Source: Sporosarcina sp. 6E9 (lineage in GTDB: Bacteria > Bacillota > Bacilli > Bacillales_A > Planococcaceae). Taken from it: 64,000 bases of DNA. This document shows, piece after piece, positions 25,142-34,459 of this stretch (its first letter is position 1; each line of letters starts with the position of its first letter). The stretch is taken from the NCBI RefSeq assembly GCF_017921835.1, contig NZ_JAGEMN010000003.1, positions 186,001 to 250,000 of the forward strand. Direction: 5' to 3'. The notes beneath the pieces were generated by a model. That model saw only the letters and a program-made list of their open reading frames with translations. It was not told the origin of the DNA and did no database searches. Both the position numbers and the translations under genes were made by a program.

Positions 25142-25971
25142 AAAAAAGATACTTTTTCTTTCCAGCCTTGTTAGCTATTTTGACTTGGACGCTTGCGCCT
25201 ATTTACTGGGCACTTCGTACAAGTTTGTTAAAAGAAACAGACGTGACATCGACTTCTATCAAATATCTACCTATACCAGCGAGCACAGAGAATTATGTGA
25301 AGTTACTAGGTCTGAATGGAGATACATCTGTTTGGCAGTCGTTTAGCCAGGCATTAACAAATAGTTTGGTTAGCAGTCTTATCGCTACAATTGTAGTGCT
25401 TTTGATTGCGGTTCTCTCTGGATATGCTTTCGCGAGATTAGAGTTTCGGGGGAAAAACATGCTCTTTATGATGGTATTAATTACGATGGCTTTACCTGCC
25501 TATGCTGTCATCATTCCATTATATAAAATTATGATTGATGTTAATCTAGTCGATACCCAAATAGGGATTTCTTTGATTTATATATCTGCATTTATGCCTT
25601 TGTCTTTTTGGTTGATGCGGAATTATTTTAATACAATTCCCAAAGAATTAGATGAATCAGCAATGATTGATGGCGCATCAAGATTTCGGGCGTTATGGAC
25701 AATCCTCCCATTAACACTTCCGGGAATGGTCACTGCGGCCATCTTGACATTTTTAAGTTCATGGGGTCAATTTCTCATCCCACTCTTATTTGCACCATCA
25801 AAAACAAAACCGCTCACTGTCCTAATTACGGAATTTAATGGGAGATACACCATGGATTACGGGATGATTACAGCTGCTGGAATTATTACGATGGTTCCAC
25901 CCGTACTGATTGTTTTATTTTTAAACAAGTTTTTAATTAGCGGCTTAATGGATGCAGCGGTGAAAGAGTAG
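25138..25971 (+). CDS. Carbohydrate ABC transporter permease (MalG type)
   Basis: This 277-residue permease has six transmembrane segments and the EAA loop ESAMIDGASRFRALWTILPLTLPG. It starts at TTG 25138 with GAGGGG seven bases upstream. No ABC ATPase gene follows, so the system must borrow a shared ATPase of the MsmX type encoded elsewhere, as many Bacillales sugar importers do. Confidence 0.93.
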   Translation: MKKRYFFFPALLAILTWTLAPIYWALRTSLLKETDVTSTSIKYLPIPASTENYVKLLGLNGDTSVWQSFSQALTNSLVSSLIATIVVLLIAVLSGYAFARLEFRGKNMLFMMVLITMALPAYAVIIPLYKIMIDVNLVDTQIGISLIYISAFMPLSFWLMRNYFNTIPKELDESAMIDGASRFRALWTILPLTLPGMVTAAILTFLSSWGQFLIPLLFAPSKTKPLTVLITEFNGRYTMDYGMITAAGIITMVPPVLIVLFLNKFLISGLMDAAVKE

Positions 25972-26072
25972 TTGGGATCGTCTTTTAAAAGTGTATCTCA
26001 TATGAATGTAGTTCCTAATTGCAATTGCAACACCTTGATCCTCCTATAGATAGATTAATTAAATCAACAAAA

Positions 26073-26104
26073 AAGACTCTTTCCACATATGCGGAAAGAG
26101 TCTT
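26073..26104. terminator. Bidirectional terminator between the permease gene and rpsI
   Basis: A 12-bp perfect stem (26073-26084 with 26093-26104) is flanked by A and T runs. It ends the convergent rpsI and sugar permease transcripts. Confidence 0.85.
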
Positions 26105-26120
26105 AATAATTTTTCTCTGA

Positions 26121-26513
26121 TTATCGTTTTGAGAATTGTGGTGCACGACGCGCGCCGCGAAGACCGTATTTTTTACGCTCTTTCATACGTGGGTCACGAG
26201 TTAAGAATCCAGCTTTTTTAAGTGCTGGACGGAAATCAGGGTCAACGTTTAGAAGTGCACGTGCAACACCATGACGGATTGCTCCAGCTTGTCCTGTATA
26301 TCCACCACCGTGAACATTTACAAGAACATCGTAGCTTCCTAGAGTTTCTGTAGTGTTAAGTGGTTGTTTAATGACTTCACGAAGTGTTTCGAATGGTACG
26401 TAGTCTTCTGCATCGCGGTTGTTGATGATGATTTTTCCATCACCAGGTACGAGACGCACACGAGCTACTGAACTTTTACGACGGCCAGTGCCGAGATATT
26501 GTACTTGTGCCAA
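26121..26513 (-). CDS. rpsI: 30S ribosomal protein S9
   Basis: This 130-residue small-subunit protein has a C-terminal tail (QFSKR) that reaches the P-site tRNA. The [14 protein letters not shown] start and [20 protein letters not shown] core are standard. It follows rplM by 20 bases in the conserved L13-S9 pair. Confidence 0.98.
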   Translation of the reverse strand: MAQVQYLGTGRRKSSVARVRLVPGDGKIIINNRDAEDYVPFETLREVIKQPLNTTETLGSYDVLVNVHGGGYTGQAGAIRHGVARALLNVDPDFRPALKKAGFLTRDPRMKERKKYGLRGARRAPQFSKR

Positions 26514-26533
26514 AGCTATTTTCCTCCTCTAAT

Positions 26534-26971
26534 TTATCCGATAAGCTCATAAGCTTCTGGATTTTGTGCTGCATGTGGATGATCCGGACCAGCATATACA
26601 TTTAGTTTTCTATAAACTTGGCTGCCTAAAGGACCTTTTGGAAGCATTCCTTTGATAGCAAGTTCTAACATTTTAGTTGGATAGTTCGTACGCATTTCTA
26701 ACGCTGTACGCTCTTTCAAGTTACCTGTATATCCTGAGTGACGGTAGTACTTTTTATCTTTTAGTTTATTACCTGTAAGATGAATTTTCTCAGCATTGAT
26801 GATGATTACATGATCACCTGTATCAACGTGAGGTGTGAATGTTGGTTTATGTTTACCGCGTAAAAGTGCTGCAACTTCTGAAGCAAGACGACCTAAAGTC
26901 TGTCCTTCAGCGTCGACAACGAGCCATTTACGCTCTACTTCGTGACCTTTAGCCATGAATGTTGTACGCAT
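26534..26971 (-). CDS. rplM: 50S ribosomal protein L13
   Basis: This 145-residue protein is among the first to bind 23S rRNA during assembly. The start [20 protein letters not shown] lines up with the usual Bacillus start, so ATG 26971 is kept over the internal ATG. The core is [27 protein letters not shown]. It heads the rplM-rpsI operon. Confidence 0.98.
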   Translation of the reverse strand: MRTTFMAKGHEVERKWLVVDAEGQTLGRLASEVAALLRGKHKPTFTPHVDTGDHVIIINAEKIHLTGNKLKDKKYYRHSGYTGNLKERTALEMRTNYPTKMLELAIKGMLPKGPLGSQVYRKLNVYAGPDHPHAAQNPEAYELIG

Positions 26972-27077
26972 GTTTAAATCCTCCTAATTTACCTTAATTT
27001 CCCGTTTTATATCTATATCCCTAAACACAAATAACCTTCCGGGGCTTTTTTGTGGGGTTTTAGAAATACCACTACTT
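26972..27077 (-). promoter_or_regulatory. Possible L13 leader RNA
   Basis: The about 105-base 5' untranslated region lies between the promoter at 27078 and rplM. An L13 leader is known upstream of rplM in Bacillales. I see complementary patches around CCCCACAAAAAAGCCCCGG but cannot confirm the consensus by eye. Confidence 0.3.
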
Positions 27078-27106
27078 ATCTTATACCGAATACAGGAATA
27101 AGTCAA
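27078..27106 (-). promoter_or_regulatory. Promoter of rplM-rpsI
   Basis: On the minus strand TTGACT (27101-27106) and TAAGAT (27078-27083) are separated by 17 bases, just upstream of the rplM leader. Confidence 0.65.
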
Positions 27107-27139
27107 GCATTTTATAAAAAAACACGTGGCAAAGTTGCT

Positions 27140-27886
27140 CTAGTTTTCGTACGTGACATTTTCCAGGTACAAACCGTGTGCTGGAGCGGTTTTACTCGCT
27201 TCTTTTCGATCCTGTAACTCAAGGATTTCCTTGACGTTTTCCGGGGTATGCCACCCCACGCCAACTGCCAGTAACATACCTGCAATCGTACGCACCATAT
27301 TGTACAAAAATCCATCGCCTTCAATCGTCATGATGAGTTCGTCATTACATTGCTCTACCGTTAATAATCGGACTGTCCGCACTCGATTTGATGTAGCCGT
27401 TTTCGATGAACAAAAACTTGTGAAGTCATGCGTTCCGATTAAATAGGTAGCCGCCTGCTTCATCTTGTCCACGTCTGGGCGCCATCTCTCAAGATGTACG
27501 GAGTAATTCCGCTCAAAAGGACTATGAACTTTTGCAGACGACCATTTGTATACATACGTTTTTCCAGTCGCTGAGTAGCGTGCGTGAAAGTTTTCATCGA
27601 CATAAACCGCATCGACAATCCGGATATCCTTTGGTAGCAAAACATTCAACGCCATCTGCCACCGATCTGGAAGCAATGTAAGCGGCGTATCGAAGTGAAT
27701 GACTTGACCATTCGCGTGTACCCCAGCATCCGTCCTACCGCTTGCAACGGCGTGGATTGACTTATCTTTATGAATCTTCACCAATGCTTTATCAATTTCT
27801 GATTGAACAGTTCGTAAGCCAGGTTGCGATTGATAACCCGCAAAATTCGTCCCATCATAAGCGACGGTCGCTTTTACACGATTCAT
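27140..27886 (-). CDS. truA: tRNA pseudouridine(38-40) synthase TruA
   Basis: This 248-residue enzyme isomerises uridines 38-40 in the anticodon stem-loop of tRNAs. The catalytic aspartate is in ASGRTDAGVHANGQVIHFD near residue 52, and the C-terminal IEGDGFLYNMVRTIAGMLLAVG is a family hallmark. It lies 12 bases downstream of ecfT and is likely in that operon, as in B. subtilis. Confidence 0.96.
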   Translation of the reverse strand: MNRVKATVAYDGTNFAGYQSQPGLRTVQSEIDKALVKIHKDKSIHAVASGRTDAGVHANGQVIHFDTPLTLLPDRWQMALNVLLPKDIRIVDAVYVDENFHARYSATGKTYVYKWSSAKVHSPFERNYSVHLERWRPDVDKMKQAATYLIGTHDFTSFCSSKTATSNRVRTVRLLTVEQCNDELIMTIEGDGFLYNMVRTIAGMLLAVGVGWHTPENVKEILELQDRKEASKTAPAHGLYLENVTYEN

Positions 27887-27898
27887 CTTTTCAACCTC

Positions 27899-28696
27899 CT
27901 ACCCTTTCAACAAATAAAGGGCGCTAATTAGTATAACAAGTACCATCATAGAAAACGTGTCACGCATGCCCCATCTTAATTGTCTGTAACGCGTGCGTCC
28001 CTCGCCGCCACGATAGCCACGGACCTCCATCGCAATCGCTAGCTCCTCAGCACGTTTAAATGCGCTGACAAATAGCGGAACGAGAAGTGGAATCACCGCG
28101 CGAATTCGCTGTTTAATTGACCCTGTACTTATATCAGATCCCCGAGCTAGTTGTGCTTTTAATATCTTGTCCGTTTCATCCATCAATGTTGGGATAAATC
28201 GTAATGAAATCGACATCATCAAGGCCAGTTCATGAACTGGCAATTTAAATCGCTTAAATGGATTTAATAAATCTTCCATACCATCCGTTATCGAAATAGG
28301 CGATGTCGTCAGCGTCAAAATTGATGTCATTAAAACGAGAACAAGAAAACGTATGGAAATGAATATCCCTTGACGCAGGCCTTCTTCATATATTTTAATT
28401 ATTTTCCAATCGACAAGAAGCGTCCCTTCTTTCGTAAAGAAAATGTGCATTAAAAATGTGAAAATGATTAAGATAAGGATTGGTTTTAATCCGTTTAGTA
28501 AAAAATAAAGGCGAATGCGTGATATAAAAATAACGAATAAAGTAAAAGCCAACAATAATCCGTAAGTCGCAACATTATTCGCTAGAAAAACAGCAACGAC
28601 AAAAAAGAGCACGAATAACAATTTAGACCGTGGATCTAATTTATGAACAAATGAATCGCCAGGTATATACCGACCAAAAATCATTTTTTCTAACAT
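27899..28696 (-). CDS. ecfT: ECF transporter T component (EcfT)
   Basis: This 265-residue membrane coupling subunit of an energy-coupling factor vitamin transporter has five to six transmembrane segments. The two Ala-Arg-Gly type coupling motifs appear as AQLARGSD and EVRGYRGGEGRTRYR. It joins the two ATPases to exchangeable vitamin-binding S components encoded elsewhere. It overlaps ecfA2 by seven bases. Confidence 0.93.
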   Translation of the reverse strand: MLEKMIFGRYIPGDSFVHKLDPRSKLLFVLFFVVAVFLANNVATYGLLLAFTLFVIFISRIRLYFLLNGLKPILILIIFTFLMHIFFTKEGTLLVDWKIIKIYEEGLRQGIFISIRFLVLVLMTSILTLTTSPISITDGMEDLLNPFKRFKLPVHELALMMSISLRFIPTLMDETDKILKAQLARGSDISTGSIKQRIRAVIPLLVPLFVSAFKRAEELAIAMEVRGYRGGEGRTRYRQLRWGMRDTFSMMVLVILISALYLLKG

Positions 28697-29565
28697 GAAT
28701 CGGCACCTTCTTCTAACGCTGTCGTTGCAATGAACGCGGCAAGTTGTTCTTCGGTAAGTGCGATGCCTGTAAGCTTTCGGCCTATCCTCTGCTCGAAGTC
28801 TCGTTGAAATTGTACAGAACGCGGCAAGCCAAGTCTGTAGGAAGCTAACTTCTCTTCATCCGCAAAAACTTCCTCCGGTGTACCAGTCATAACAGACGTC
28901 CCATTGCTCATGACGATTATATTATCCGCATATCTTGCTGCATCTTCCATACTATGTGTGACAAGTATTGTCGTTAAATCTTCTTTTTTATGGAGCTGAT
29001 TAAACAATTCCATGATTTCCTTTCGGCCACGTGGATCTAGCCCTGCAGTCGGTTCATCTAGAATGAGGACGGAAGGTTTAAAAGCGAGAACTCCTGCAAT
29101 CGCGACGCGTCGCATCTGTCCTCCTGATAAATCAAAAGGTGATTTTTCTGCGACATCTTCTGGGAGTCCAAGAAGTGTAATGAGTTCATAGGCACGTCGT
29201 TTTGATTCTTCTTCGGAAACACCAAAGTTCATCGGGCCGAACATGATATCTTTTACAACTGTTTCTTCAAACAATTGGTGTTCTGGAAATTGAAAGACGA
29301 TGCCGACATGACGTCTTACATCTTTTAAACCTTTCGTCTTCGTACCAGCAGTTATCGTTGTGTCACCTATCTTCACAACGCCCTCTGAAGGCTTTAACAG
29401 GCCGTTTAAATGCATAAGCAATGTAGACTTCCCTGAACCCGTATGACCGACAATGGCAGTGTAGGCGCCTGAATGGATGGTCGCATCTACATCATGCAAA
29501 GCTCTCTTTTCAAATGGCGTATCTTTACTATATAAATATCCTACTTTTTGAAGTGAGATGTCCAT
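28690..29565 (-). CDS. ecfA2: ECF transporter ATPase EcfA2
   Basis: This 291-residue ABC ATPase has Walker A GHTGSGKST near residue 40, FQFPEHQLFEETV as Q-loop, LSGGQMRRVAIAGVLAF as signature, and LILDEPTAGLDP as Walker B. It pairs with EcfA1 to power the ECF module. It overlaps the end of ecfA1 by 25 bases. Confidence 0.95.
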   Translation of the reverse strand: MDISLQKVGYLYSKDTPFEKRALHDVDATIHSGAYTAIVGHTGSGKSTLLMHLNGLLKPSEGVVKIGDTTITAGTKTKGLKDVRRHVGIVFQFPEHQLFEETVVKDIMFGPMNFGVSEEESKRRAYELITLLGLPEDVAEKSPFDLSGGQMRRVAIAGVLAFKPSVLILDEPTAGLDPRGRKEIMELFNQLHKKEDLTTILVTHSMEDAARYADNIIVMSNGTSVMTGTPEEVFADEEKLASYRLGLPRSVQFQRDFEQRIGRKLTGIALTEEQLAAFIATTALEEGADSC

Positions 29566-30386
29566 AATTCATTCACCAACTCTTCTTCTGTCATATGTTC
29601 ACCTACGAGTTTCAATCCATTTTCACGTAGGAGTTCTGAAACCCTTAAAGCGAATGGCAAGTCAAGACCTATTGATTCTAGTTGATCGCCATGTTTAAAT
29701 ATGTCCTTAGGCGTTCCCGTTTGTAGGATTTTGCCTTTATTCATCACGAAAATACGGTCGGCAAGAAGGGCTTCTTCTAAGTCATGTGTAATTGAAATGA
29801 CTGTAAGACCCGTTTCTTGTTTCAACTCCTGCACAATTCTAATGACTTCATCGCGACCTTGTGGATCAAGCATCGATGTTGCTTCATCCAAGATCAATAA
29901 ATTAGGACGTAGTGCAAGTGCCCCTGCAATGGCAACGCGTTGTTTCTGACCGCCAGACAGATGGTGTGGCTCTTGGTCGAGGAAATCACTCATCTTAACT
30001 TGTTCTAACGATTCGTGGACGCGTTTCACCATGTCCTCGAATGGAATTCCGTTATTTTCAAGTGCAAATGCAACATCGTCTTGTACAGTAGAACCGACAA
30101 ATTGATTGTCTGGATTTTGGAAGACAATCCCCAATCTTGAACGAATATCCCAAATGTTTTCACTCGTCAACTTCTCACGAAAAACATTGACGACACCGTC
30201 TTCTGGGAACAGAAGTCCTATGATTAGTTTAGCCAGTGTTGATTTACCCGATCCATTATGCCCGACAATCGCAATCCATTCGCCGTCGTTTACAGAAAGA
30301 GATACACCATCAACAGCTTTTACTATTGCTTCTTCGTCAGTTGGATACGAATACGATACTTGTTCCATTGATAAGATTTCCTTCAT
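29541..30386 (-). CDS. ecfA1: ECF transporter ATPase EcfA1
   Basis: This 281-residue ABC ATPase has Walker A GHNGSGKSTLAK, Q-loop FQNPDNQFVG, signature LSGGQKQRVAIAGALAL and Walker B LLILDEATSMLDP. It is the first gene of ecfA1-ecfA2-ecfT-truA. The start is ATG 30386 with GGAGGTG six bases upstream; the frame extends to 30404. Confidence 0.95.
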   Translation of the reverse strand: MKEILSMEQVSYSYPTDEEAIVKAVDGVSLSVNDGEWIAIVGHNGSGKSTLAKLIIGLLFPEDGVVNVFREKLTSENIWDIRSRLGIVFQNPDNQFVGSTVQDDVAFALENNGIPFEDMVKRVHESLEQVKMSDFLDQEPHHLSGGQKQRVAIAGALALRPNLLILDEATSMLDPQGRDEVIRIVQELKQETGLTVISITHDLEEALLADRIFVMNKGKILQTGTPKDIFKHGDQLESIGLDLPFALRVSELLRENGLKLVGEHMTEEELVNELWTSHFKK

Positions 30387-30475
30387 TGCCATCACCTCCA
30401 GCATTTACTTCTATGTATAGAGATAAAAATCCCTTGCAGATTGCCAAGGAATTCATCATTTTTAAATAAAAAAAA

Positions 30476-30570
30476 GCGCGCACCTCATCCGAAGAAATGC
30501 GCTCATATCTATAACGAATACTGGAGTGCTCAAGTCCAGTATCGCGGACGAGGTGCGTAGAGCTAGACCA
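30476..30570. repeat. Structured intergenic element between ecfA1 and rplQ
   Basis: A 13-bp outer stem (30479-30491 with 30545-30557, one mismatch) encloses an 8-bp perfect inner stem (30518-30525 with 30535-30542). The right edge reads GAGCTAGAC, the same as at the right edge of the element at 18474-18586, so both may belong to a dispersed repeat family. Confidence 0.5.
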
Positions 30571-30628
30571 GGCAGTAAGTAACCCGCTGATCGTAACACT
30601 CAGCTTTAAATTGTCGTATAAATCTTTT

Positions 30629-30654
30629 AAAAAAAGGGTGTGACTGACACACCC
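30629..30654 (-). terminator. Terminator after rplQ
   Basis: On the minus strand GGGTGTG pairs with CACACCC around a five-base loop, followed by seven Ts. It ends the long S10-spc-alpha transcript. Confidence 0.85.
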
Positions 30655-30669
30655 AGTTAAAGTTGTAAA

Positions 30670-31050
30670 TTAGACGAGTTCAATTACCACTACTGGTGCA
30701 CCGTCACCGCGACGGGGACCCATTTTCATGATACGTGTATATCCGCCTTGACGTTCTGCATAACGTGGAGCTACATCATCAAACAATTTTTGGATTGCAA
30801 AGACTTCAACATCTTCGCCTTCACCGTTTGTAATTGTAACTTGCTCACGACGCATGTATTGTGCAGCTTGACGACGTGCATGTAAGTCTCCACGTTTACC
30901 AAGTGTAATCATTTTTTCAACGACTGAACGCAATTCTTTTGCGCGTGCTTCTGTCGTTTGAATGCTTTCATGTACGATAAGATCAGTTGTAAGGTCGCGA
31001 AGCAACGCTTTACGTTGTGAACTTGTACGTCCAAGTTTTCTGTATGCCAT
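30670..31050 (-). CDS. rplQ: 50S ribosomal protein L17
   Basis: This 126-residue bacterial L17 begins [20 protein letters not shown] and carries the LVxxESIxTTxARAKEL signature. It is the last gene of the alpha cluster, just after rpoA, and is followed by a strong terminator. Confidence 0.98.
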   Translation of the reverse strand: MAYRKLGRTSSQRKALLRDLTTDLIVHESIQTTEARAKELRSVVEKMITLGKRGDLHARRQAAQYMRREQVTITNGEGEDVEVFAIQKLFDDVAPRYAERQGGYTRIMKMGPRRGDGAPVVVIELV

Positions 31051-31082
31051 AAGAGTTTCCCTCCTTCAACCTATAAATTCAA

Positions 31083-32027
31083 TTAATCTTCTGTTCTTAG
31101 ATCAAGATTCAGGTCCTCTAGCTTCGCTTTCACTTCTTCAAGTGATTTACGGCCTAGATTACGTACCTTCATCATTTCTTCTTCTGTTTTATTTGAAAGC
31201 TCAAGGACAGTATTAATGCCCGCGCGTTTTAGGCAGTTATAAGATCTAACAGATAGGTCGAGTTCTTCAATCGTCATTTCTAAAACCTTCTCAATCTGGT
31301 CTTCTTCTTTTTCCACCATAATTTCCGCAGTTTGTGCTTCATCTGTCATATTGACAAATATATTCAAATGCTCAGTAAGAATTTTTGCTCCGAGTGCTAC
31401 TGCCTCTTTCGGTCCAATGCTACCATTTGTCGAAACATCCAAAGTTAATTTATCGAAGTTAGACAATTGGCCAACTCGAGTGTTTTCAACTTGGAAATTA
31501 ACGCGTGATACAGGTGTATAGATCGAGTCAATTGGAATTACACCAATAGCAAGATCCTCGCGTTTATTCGTTTCTGCTAAATCATAGCCGCGACCACGAA
31601 CAGCATACATACGCATGCGTAAGTGTCCATTTTTACCAAGCGTTGCAATCGGTAAATCAGGATTCAGAATTTCTACATCACTGTCATGCGTAATATCCGC
31701 AGCAGTAACAACTCCTTCACCTTTTACATCAATCTCGATTACCTTCTCTTCATCAGAGTAGATTTTAAGCGCAATTTTTTTCACATTCAAAATAATCGTA
31801 GCGACATCTTCAACGACACCTTCTACAGTTGAGAATTCATGAAGAACCCCATCAATTTGAATAGATGTTACTGCTGCTCCTGGTAATGAGGAAAGAAGTA
31901 TTCGACGCAAGGAATTCCCTAGAGTATTCCCGTATCCACGCTCAAGTGGTTCAATGATAAACTTCCCGAATTTGGAATCATCGCTGATCTTTACAGTTTC
32001 AATCTTTGGTTTCTCAATTTCGATCAT
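31083..32027 (-). CDS. rpoA: RNA polymerase alpha subunit
   Basis: This 314-residue subunit dimerises to nucleate RNA polymerase assembly. The N-terminal domain has the conserved [20 protein letters not shown] near residue 30. The C-terminal domain (about 245-314), which binds UP elements and activators, contains [22 protein letters not shown] and [15 protein letters not shown]. The start at ATG 32027 follows AAGGAGGG; six more codons upstream are in frame. Confidence 0.98.
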   Translation of the reverse strand: MIEIEKPKIETVKISDDSKFGKFIIEPLERGYGNTLGNSLRRILLSSLPGAAVTSIQIDGVLHEFSTVEGVVEDVATIILNVKKIALKIYSDEEKVIEIDVKGEGVVTAADITHDSDVEILNPDLPIATLGKNGHLRMRMYAVRGRGYDLAETNKREDLAIGVIPIDSIYTPVSRVNFQVENTRVGQLSNFDKLTLDVSTNGSIGPKEAVALGAKILTEHLNIFVNMTDEAQTAEIMVEKEEDQIEKVLEMTIEELDLSVRSYNCLKRAGINTVLELSNKTEEEMMKVRNLGRKSLEEVKAKLEDLNLDLRTED

Positions 32028-32161
32028 TCGTTTACCCTCCTTCAAAACGTCGTATAAAATGGCGTTCCATATTGAAATCGATATTCACAGACGGCAAATT
32101 GCAGTCTTATAATTCATTTTTACCAAAAAATGTGTTTCTCAATCAAATGGAGATAAAGCCA

Positions 32162-32554
32162 TTATACACGGCGGCGTTTTGGTGGACGGCATCCGTTATG
32201 TGGAACCGGTGTTACGTCTCTAATTGCGGTTACTTCAAGTCCAGCAGCTTGTAGTGAACGAATTGCAGCTTCACGACCAGCACCAGGGCCTTTAACAGTA
32301 ACTTCAAGAGTTTTTAAACCATGCTCCATAGATGTTTTAGCAGCAGTTTCTGCAGCCATCTGTGCAGCAAATGGTGTTGATTTACGGGATCCTCTGAATC
32401 CTAGTGCACCAGCACTTGACCATGAAAGAGCATTACCTTGCATGTCCGTAATAGTGACAATCGTATTATTAAACGTCGAACGGATATGTGCAATACCGGA
32501 TTCGATATTCTTTTTCGTGCGACGACGTGTTGTTTGTTTTTTACCTTTAGCCAT
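32162..32554 (-). CDS. rpsK: 30S ribosomal protein S11
   Basis: This 130-residue platform protein has the usual basic N-terminus, the [20 protein letters not shown] core, and the C-terminal [13 protein letters not shown]. It lies between rpsM and rpoA. Confidence 0.98.
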   Translation of the reverse strand: MAKGKKQTTRRRTKKNIESGIAHIRSTFNNTIVTITDMQGNALSWSSAGALGFRGSRKSTPFAAQMAAETAAKTSMEHGLKTLEVTVKGPGAGREAAIRSLQAAGLEVTAIRDVTPVPHNGCRPPKRRRV

Positions 32555-32583
32555 GTTAAGAAGAAACCTCCTTTACGTATAAT

Positions 32584-32940
32584 TTATCTTCTAATTGCGC
32601 GTTTAGCGCCTTTACGAGTACGGGCGTTGTTTTTAGTGTTTTGTCCGCGAACTGGTAGTCCACGACGGTGACGCATTCCACGGAAACTTCCAATTTCCAT
32701 CAAACGTTTGATGTTTAGGGAAGATTCGCGTCGTAGGTCACCTTCTACTTTCAAACTGTCAATTTCTGTACGGATTTTATCAAGTTCTGCATCAGTAAGA
32801 TCGCGAACGCGAGTCTCTTCAGAAACACCAGCAGCTGCCAATACTTGTTGTGCAGTTGTTTTTCCAATTCCGAATACATAAGTTAACGAAATAACAATGC
32901 GCTTATCGCGCGGAACATCTACTCCAGCAATACGTGCCAT
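32584..32940 (-). CDS. rpsM: 30S ribosomal protein S13
   Basis: This 118-residue protein contacts the P-site tRNA and bridges to the large subunit. It has [21 protein letters not shown] and the [22 protein letters not shown] tail. The C-terminus is about three residues shorter than in B. subtilis (ends KRAIRR). Confidence 0.98.
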   Translation of the reverse strand: MARIAGVDVPRDKRIVISLTYVFGIGKTTAQQVLAAAGVSEETRVRDLTDAELDKIRTEIDSLKVEGDLRRESSLNIKRLMEIGSFRGMRHRRGLPVRGQNTKNNARTRKGAKRAIRR

Positions 32941-32963
32941 ATAGATTGTGCACCTCCTTCAAT

Positions 32964-33077
32964 TTAGCCTTGTCTTTGTTTATGTTTTGGATTTTCACAG
33001 ATAACCATTACTCGCCCACGTCTGCGAATAACTTTACATTTTTCACAGATCGGTTTTACAGATGCTCTAACTTTCAT
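32964..33077 (-). CDS. rpmJ: 50S ribosomal protein L36 (zinc-binding type)
   Basis: This 37-residue protein begins [15 protein letters not shown] and ends KHKQRQG. The zinc ligands C11, C14, C27 and H32 are all present. It lies between infA and rpsM in the conserved order and is preceded by GGAGG-type ribosome binding sequence. Confidence 0.97.
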   Translation of the reverse strand: MKVRASVKPICEKCKVIRRRGRVMVICENPKHKQRQG

Positions 33078-33114
33078 CTTACCCAACCTCCTTCATATTC
33101 CGGAGTACAAAAGT

Positions 33115-33333
33115 TTATTTGAAACGGTACGTGATACGACCGCGCGTCAAATCATAAGGAGAAAGTTCCATAGTTACTTTGTCGCCAGGCAGGATACGGA
33201 TAAAGTGCATACGGATTTTGCCAGAAACATGCGCAAGAATCGTATGGCCATTTTCTAGCTCTACCTTAAACATCGCGTTTGGCAACGTTTCGACTACAGT
33301 ACCTTCTACTTCGATTACATCGTCTTTCGTCAT
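33115..33333 (-). CDS. infA: Translation initiation factor IF-1
   Basis: This 72-residue OB-fold factor occupies the 30S A site during initiation. It has [20 protein letters not shown], then [19 protein letters not shown] and the [10 protein letters not shown] end. Two ATG codons are adjacent (33336 and 33333); the second gives the family length. Confidence 0.97.
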   Translation of the reverse strand: MTKDDVIEVEGTVVETLPNAMFKVELENGHTILAHVSGKIRMHFIRILPGDKVTMELSPYDLTRGRITYRFK

Positions 33334-33383
33334 CAATCCTGTCTCCCTTCTATATCAATAAAGGTTCTCACCATCAATCGGCA

Positions 33384-33735
33384 TCAGTCGCCTTTAAAGC
33401 TTTTTTCAACATATGTCTGGAACGCAAGAGTGATGTTTGAAAGACGTCTGTCACATTTCGCTTCCCGATTAAACAAATCTCCACTTATGTTGTGGTCGAA
33501 TCGCTTTTAGGAATGGACACGACCGTCCAGATTGCCTTGGATGAGTTCCTAAGCTACGTTATTTCAGTTCTAGGCATAAATGTAATCTTATCAAATAATG
33601 ATCAAAAAATACATTTTGTTAGCCTATTACCTTTACGCCTCAGAGAACTCTAAAGTTCTTTGTCCCGGGCATCATATGCTTTTGCAGCTCTTTGTGTGAA
33701 ATACCCTTTCCGACTAGCAATTGCATGAGCCCGGA
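33384..33735 (-). pseudogene. map: Decayed methionine aminopeptidase gene (map relic)
   Basis: Between adk and infA, where B. subtilis has map, no intact gene exists. The minus strand at 33640-33726 reads GKGISHKELQKHMMPGTKN, matching the N-terminal Map region (THQELKKHIKPG). The minus strand at 33384-33506 reads EAKCDRRLSNITLAFQTYVEK, matching the Map region EAKPGERLSNISHAIQTYVE. About 130 bases separate them instead of about 300, and the metal-binding C-terminus is gone. The resemblance is from memory of Map sequences. A functional map gene must lie elsewhere. Confidence 0.8.
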
Positions 33736-33740
33736 AAGGT

Positions 33741-34418
<678 letters not shown>

Positions 34419-34459
34419 TCATTGGGGAAGAATATAGTTCTATTCTTCCTTTGAGAAGT

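Noticed and set aside
30476..30570. Riboswitch controlling the ECF genes
   Set aside because: The fold does not match any vitamin riboswitch I know and its edge matches another intergenic element, so a repeat is more likely.
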